Shown piece by piece: positions 62,031 through 64,000 of a stretch of 64,000 nt of DNA. A model generated the notes under the pieces. It saw only the letters and a list, made by a program, of their open reading frames with translations. It was not told the DNA's origin and made no database searches. Location: positions 1-64,000 of the forward strand of contig ML769491.1 in assembly GCA_009733575.1 (NCBI GenBank), written 5' to 3'. The stretch is from Gymnopus androsaceus JB14 (lineage: Eukaryota; Basidiomycota; Agaricomycetes; Agaricales; Omphalotaceae). Positions within the stretch are counted from its first letter, which is position 1; every line of letters begins with the position of its first letter. The position numbers and the translations under genes were made by a program.

Positions 62031-62561
62031 GCGCTGTGTTTAAAGTATACCCACCACATATCCTTCTGTGGCATTCAATCAATAATTTGTACGATATGTG
62101 GTTGTTTTTTTGGGAATGTCGGTGTGTAGGGACTTTTTTTATCGGACATCAATAGCGTCGAAAAAAAACGAATTAGATTCCACGACTAGTAAGTGATAGT
62201 AAAGTCCAATGGGGTAGATACCACCAGGGCGAGACATAATTTATAGATACAAAGAGGGAAGGGCTACGATATAAACAGCTGTACAGGAATATATAAGATG
62301 ACCGTATAAGATACAGACGAAGAGACATGCAAGGAGAGACACAGGTAGCAAAAACAAAAACAAAAACTCGGCTGGTCGAAGTGGGACGACGTCGCCGTGT
62401 ATATTAGGTGAAGAATGAATTAAAAGGAGTGAGTAAGAGATCTAATGGAAGGCATGGGCTAATGTGATTTTCGTTGGAGCTTTTCATGAATAAAAGGCGT
62501 TAGGGAGCATGATAAGTTGGGAAGATCGAAAAGCTCGGACTCGTCGAACTGAATGAGCCGC
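62031..62561. other. convergent intergenic region
   Basis: The kinase and the minus-strand gene end towards each other. The sequence has T-runs, A-runs (AAAACAAAAACAAAAAC) and no supported frame. Confidence 0.45.
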
Positions 62562-63441
62562 TTATGCACGAAGAGAGACTGTCGAATAGGAAGTTGTCCT
62601 CTCTGAACCGGTCCGACGGTGGCTAGGTCCAGAACAGCTCCACTCCTTGCGTACATACTGTAAAGGGAGTTTGAATAAACACGGGGTTGAAAGGTAACCA
62701 AAACGAACCTTGGGTCGCTTTTCAGCAGACTGGGACTCGCCGTCAGTGTCAAGCGACTTGCGTTTGAACCGGACCACAAGAGATGTAAAGTCGTCCTACG
62801 AACTCAAGGATCAGTAAGATGGATATCAAAGAGGATAGTGGACCCACAGGTGTGGAAGGACCAGAGGAGGATGTATCAGAAGAGCCTGAAGAAGCGTCCT
62901 CTCCAATGTCTCGAGGAACATCCGGAACAACAGGCTTGTTCCAGGAATGAGCCTCGAACAACTCGTCGGGAGTAACAGAAAACCTAGAAGTAGGTCCACG
63001 CCATGGATTACCCTGCTCACGGAGTACAGGAGCAGAAACCTTGAGCGACCCATCAGAAGGCTCAGCATGTCGTCTGCGTGCAGATGCGAGGGCTGGAATA
63101 ACAATGGGAGGGATGACAGGCCTATCCCCGCTCCGCCGATGTGCGAGGGAGGGAATCACCGGCAGGTCCTCTGACGCAGCCCGATTGGCTGTCGGGCTAG
63201 CTGTAAAATCGATTTCATGCAGTGGAAGCACGGATACTAGCTTTTGCGGGCAGCGCGAAGCTTTGTTGGTGTTGATCTTGAGCCCCTTGGTCTGCGCCAG
63301 CTTCCGTGCATGATGAGAGAGACGGAGACTCTCGCGGAACGTCTCTGCGATGACCCGGTAGCGCTCGTTGGCACTACGAAGGATCATGCGAAGGTTGAAA
63401 TGGTGATGAGGCGGCATGATGTATGGGGAGGGAGAAGACAT
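62562..63441 (-). CDS. hypothetical basidiomycete protein (258 aa)
   Basis: Exons 63441-62848, 62795-62709 and 62657-62562 join in frame through introns of 52 and 51 nt. The second intron has a length divisible by three and no stop, so retention is possible. The start is MSSPSPYIMPPHHHFNLRMI, followed by a helical basic part (LRSANERYRVIAETFRESLR), then Pro/Ser-rich sequence with PVIPPIVIPALASARRRHAE and FSVTPDELFEAHSWNKPVVP. A patch RFKRKSLDTDGESQSAEKRP looks like a bipartite nuclear signal. I recognise no domain. The combination suggests a small nuclear or cell-cycle protein. Confidence 0.65.
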
Positions 63442-63916
63442 TGTGGAACGAATTAGAGAAGAGTAGAGATACGAGGTACTAGGTCGTTAAAATGAGTGCT
63501 GGCTTGGTGATCGTATGGGGATCAGGTAGAAATCGTCACGTTCGACGTGGATCAAAGAAAATAGACTTGAGAAGGGATATTAGAAAGTACAGCTGTTGTT
63601 GTACCGGTAGCGAGAGCCTGAACCTTTGATCATTCATGACGCAGATTTTAAGGAAGAATACGCTTGGACCCACAGACAGAAGCAAGACACGCCAAAAGAC
63701 AAAAGAATACGCGACGCACAGCCAGATACTGTCCCGATTTGGGTCTGTAATTGTTCTTTTTCAGTGAGGCGCGCCTTTCGGAAGACGGAAGAAGAAAACA
63801 AGAGCTTTGGCGGTGGGAAAACGCATTCCGCTTTGTGCTCAATTGGGCAAGTTGTTCGGGTACAGTAACGCCGCCATTAGGCGCTTGTCGCGCCACACTT
63901 TTTTCTTCAAACGGCG
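63442..63916. promoter_or_regulatory. divergent promoter region
   Basis: It separates the start of the hypothetical gene (63441, minus) from a likely gene start at 63917 (plus). Frames at 63626-63896 on both strands overlap and show no domain. Confidence 0.35.
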
Positions 63917-64000
63917 ATGGCGACGGCCCAAAAAATAGGTTCGTCTGCTTTGTTTAGCTGAATCTCACCGTCGCCTATTATTTCAATGCTTCAGGATCAC
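63917..64000 (+). CDS. possible first exon of a gene leaving the window
   Basis: ATGGCGACGGCCCAAAAAAT reads MATAQKI. A GTTCGT donor follows at 63939 and a CTTCAG acceptor just before the last bases. The intron would be about 56 nt, as in neighbouring genes. The rest of the gene is outside the window, so this is only a suggestion. Confidence 0.35.

Overview
The window reads as nuclear DNA of a filamentous basidiomycete, most likely an Agaricomycete. Genes are cut by many introns of about 47-62 nt with GT(or GC)...AG ends. Fungal families dominate: a PSP1-domain protein, STAND/NLR-type proteins whose N termini carry F-x-I-x-N/D-type motifs, a Dbf2/Sid2 kinase, a Tudor-less SMN protein, and a large F-box-like family. 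No tRNA, rRNA or CRISPR array was found. The species cannot be named from this sequence.

Layout. 1-849: 3' end of a PSP1-domain gene. 850-8869: a gene-free block with two solo LTRs (both with perfect 5-bp target duplications), two short TA-flanked TIR elements, a foldback element and a Mutator-type non-autonomous element with a 9-bp duplication. 8870-11765 (-): a four-exon NLR with a degenerate NB domain, a canonical NB domain and six TPRs. 15095-20263: a Ty1/copia retrotransposon with near-identical 424-bp LTRs and a frameshifted interior. 22540-24530 (-): an unrecognised gene with a Tc1/mariner-like element inside one intron. 26483-30207 (+): a NACHT protein with 13.5 almost identical WD40 repeats. 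34149-37223 (+): a PHD-finger protein. 37819-38896 (-): a short-chain dehydrogenase. 41192-about 47830 (-): an ABCC-type transporter. 54240-57000: decayed genes. 58592-63441: a conserved block with SMN, the Dbf2 kinase and a basidiomycete hypothetical protein.

Scattered from 24.5 to 58.5 kb are five long copies and at least two relics of one F-box-like family, on both strands. Only the copy at 57145-58458 has one open frame. One relic is split by nested DNA elements with 9-bp and 12-bp duplications.

The most unusual signal is in the copia LTR. A segment starting where transcription should start, about 30 nt after a TATA box, occurs twice in tandem. The second copy lacks exactly a 56-nt GT...AG intron present in the first. 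The simplest reading is that strong-stop cDNA of a spliced transcript was built into the LTR.

Caution: one-base frame breaks also occur in conserved single-copy genes (SMN, the HRD loop of the Dbf2 kinase, NBD1 of the ABC transporter), so some apparent pseudogenes could be assembly indels. Against a general error problem, the TPR-NLR (912 codons), the NACHT-WD40 gene (about 1203 codons) and the dehydrogenase (252 codons) splice together with every phase consistent.
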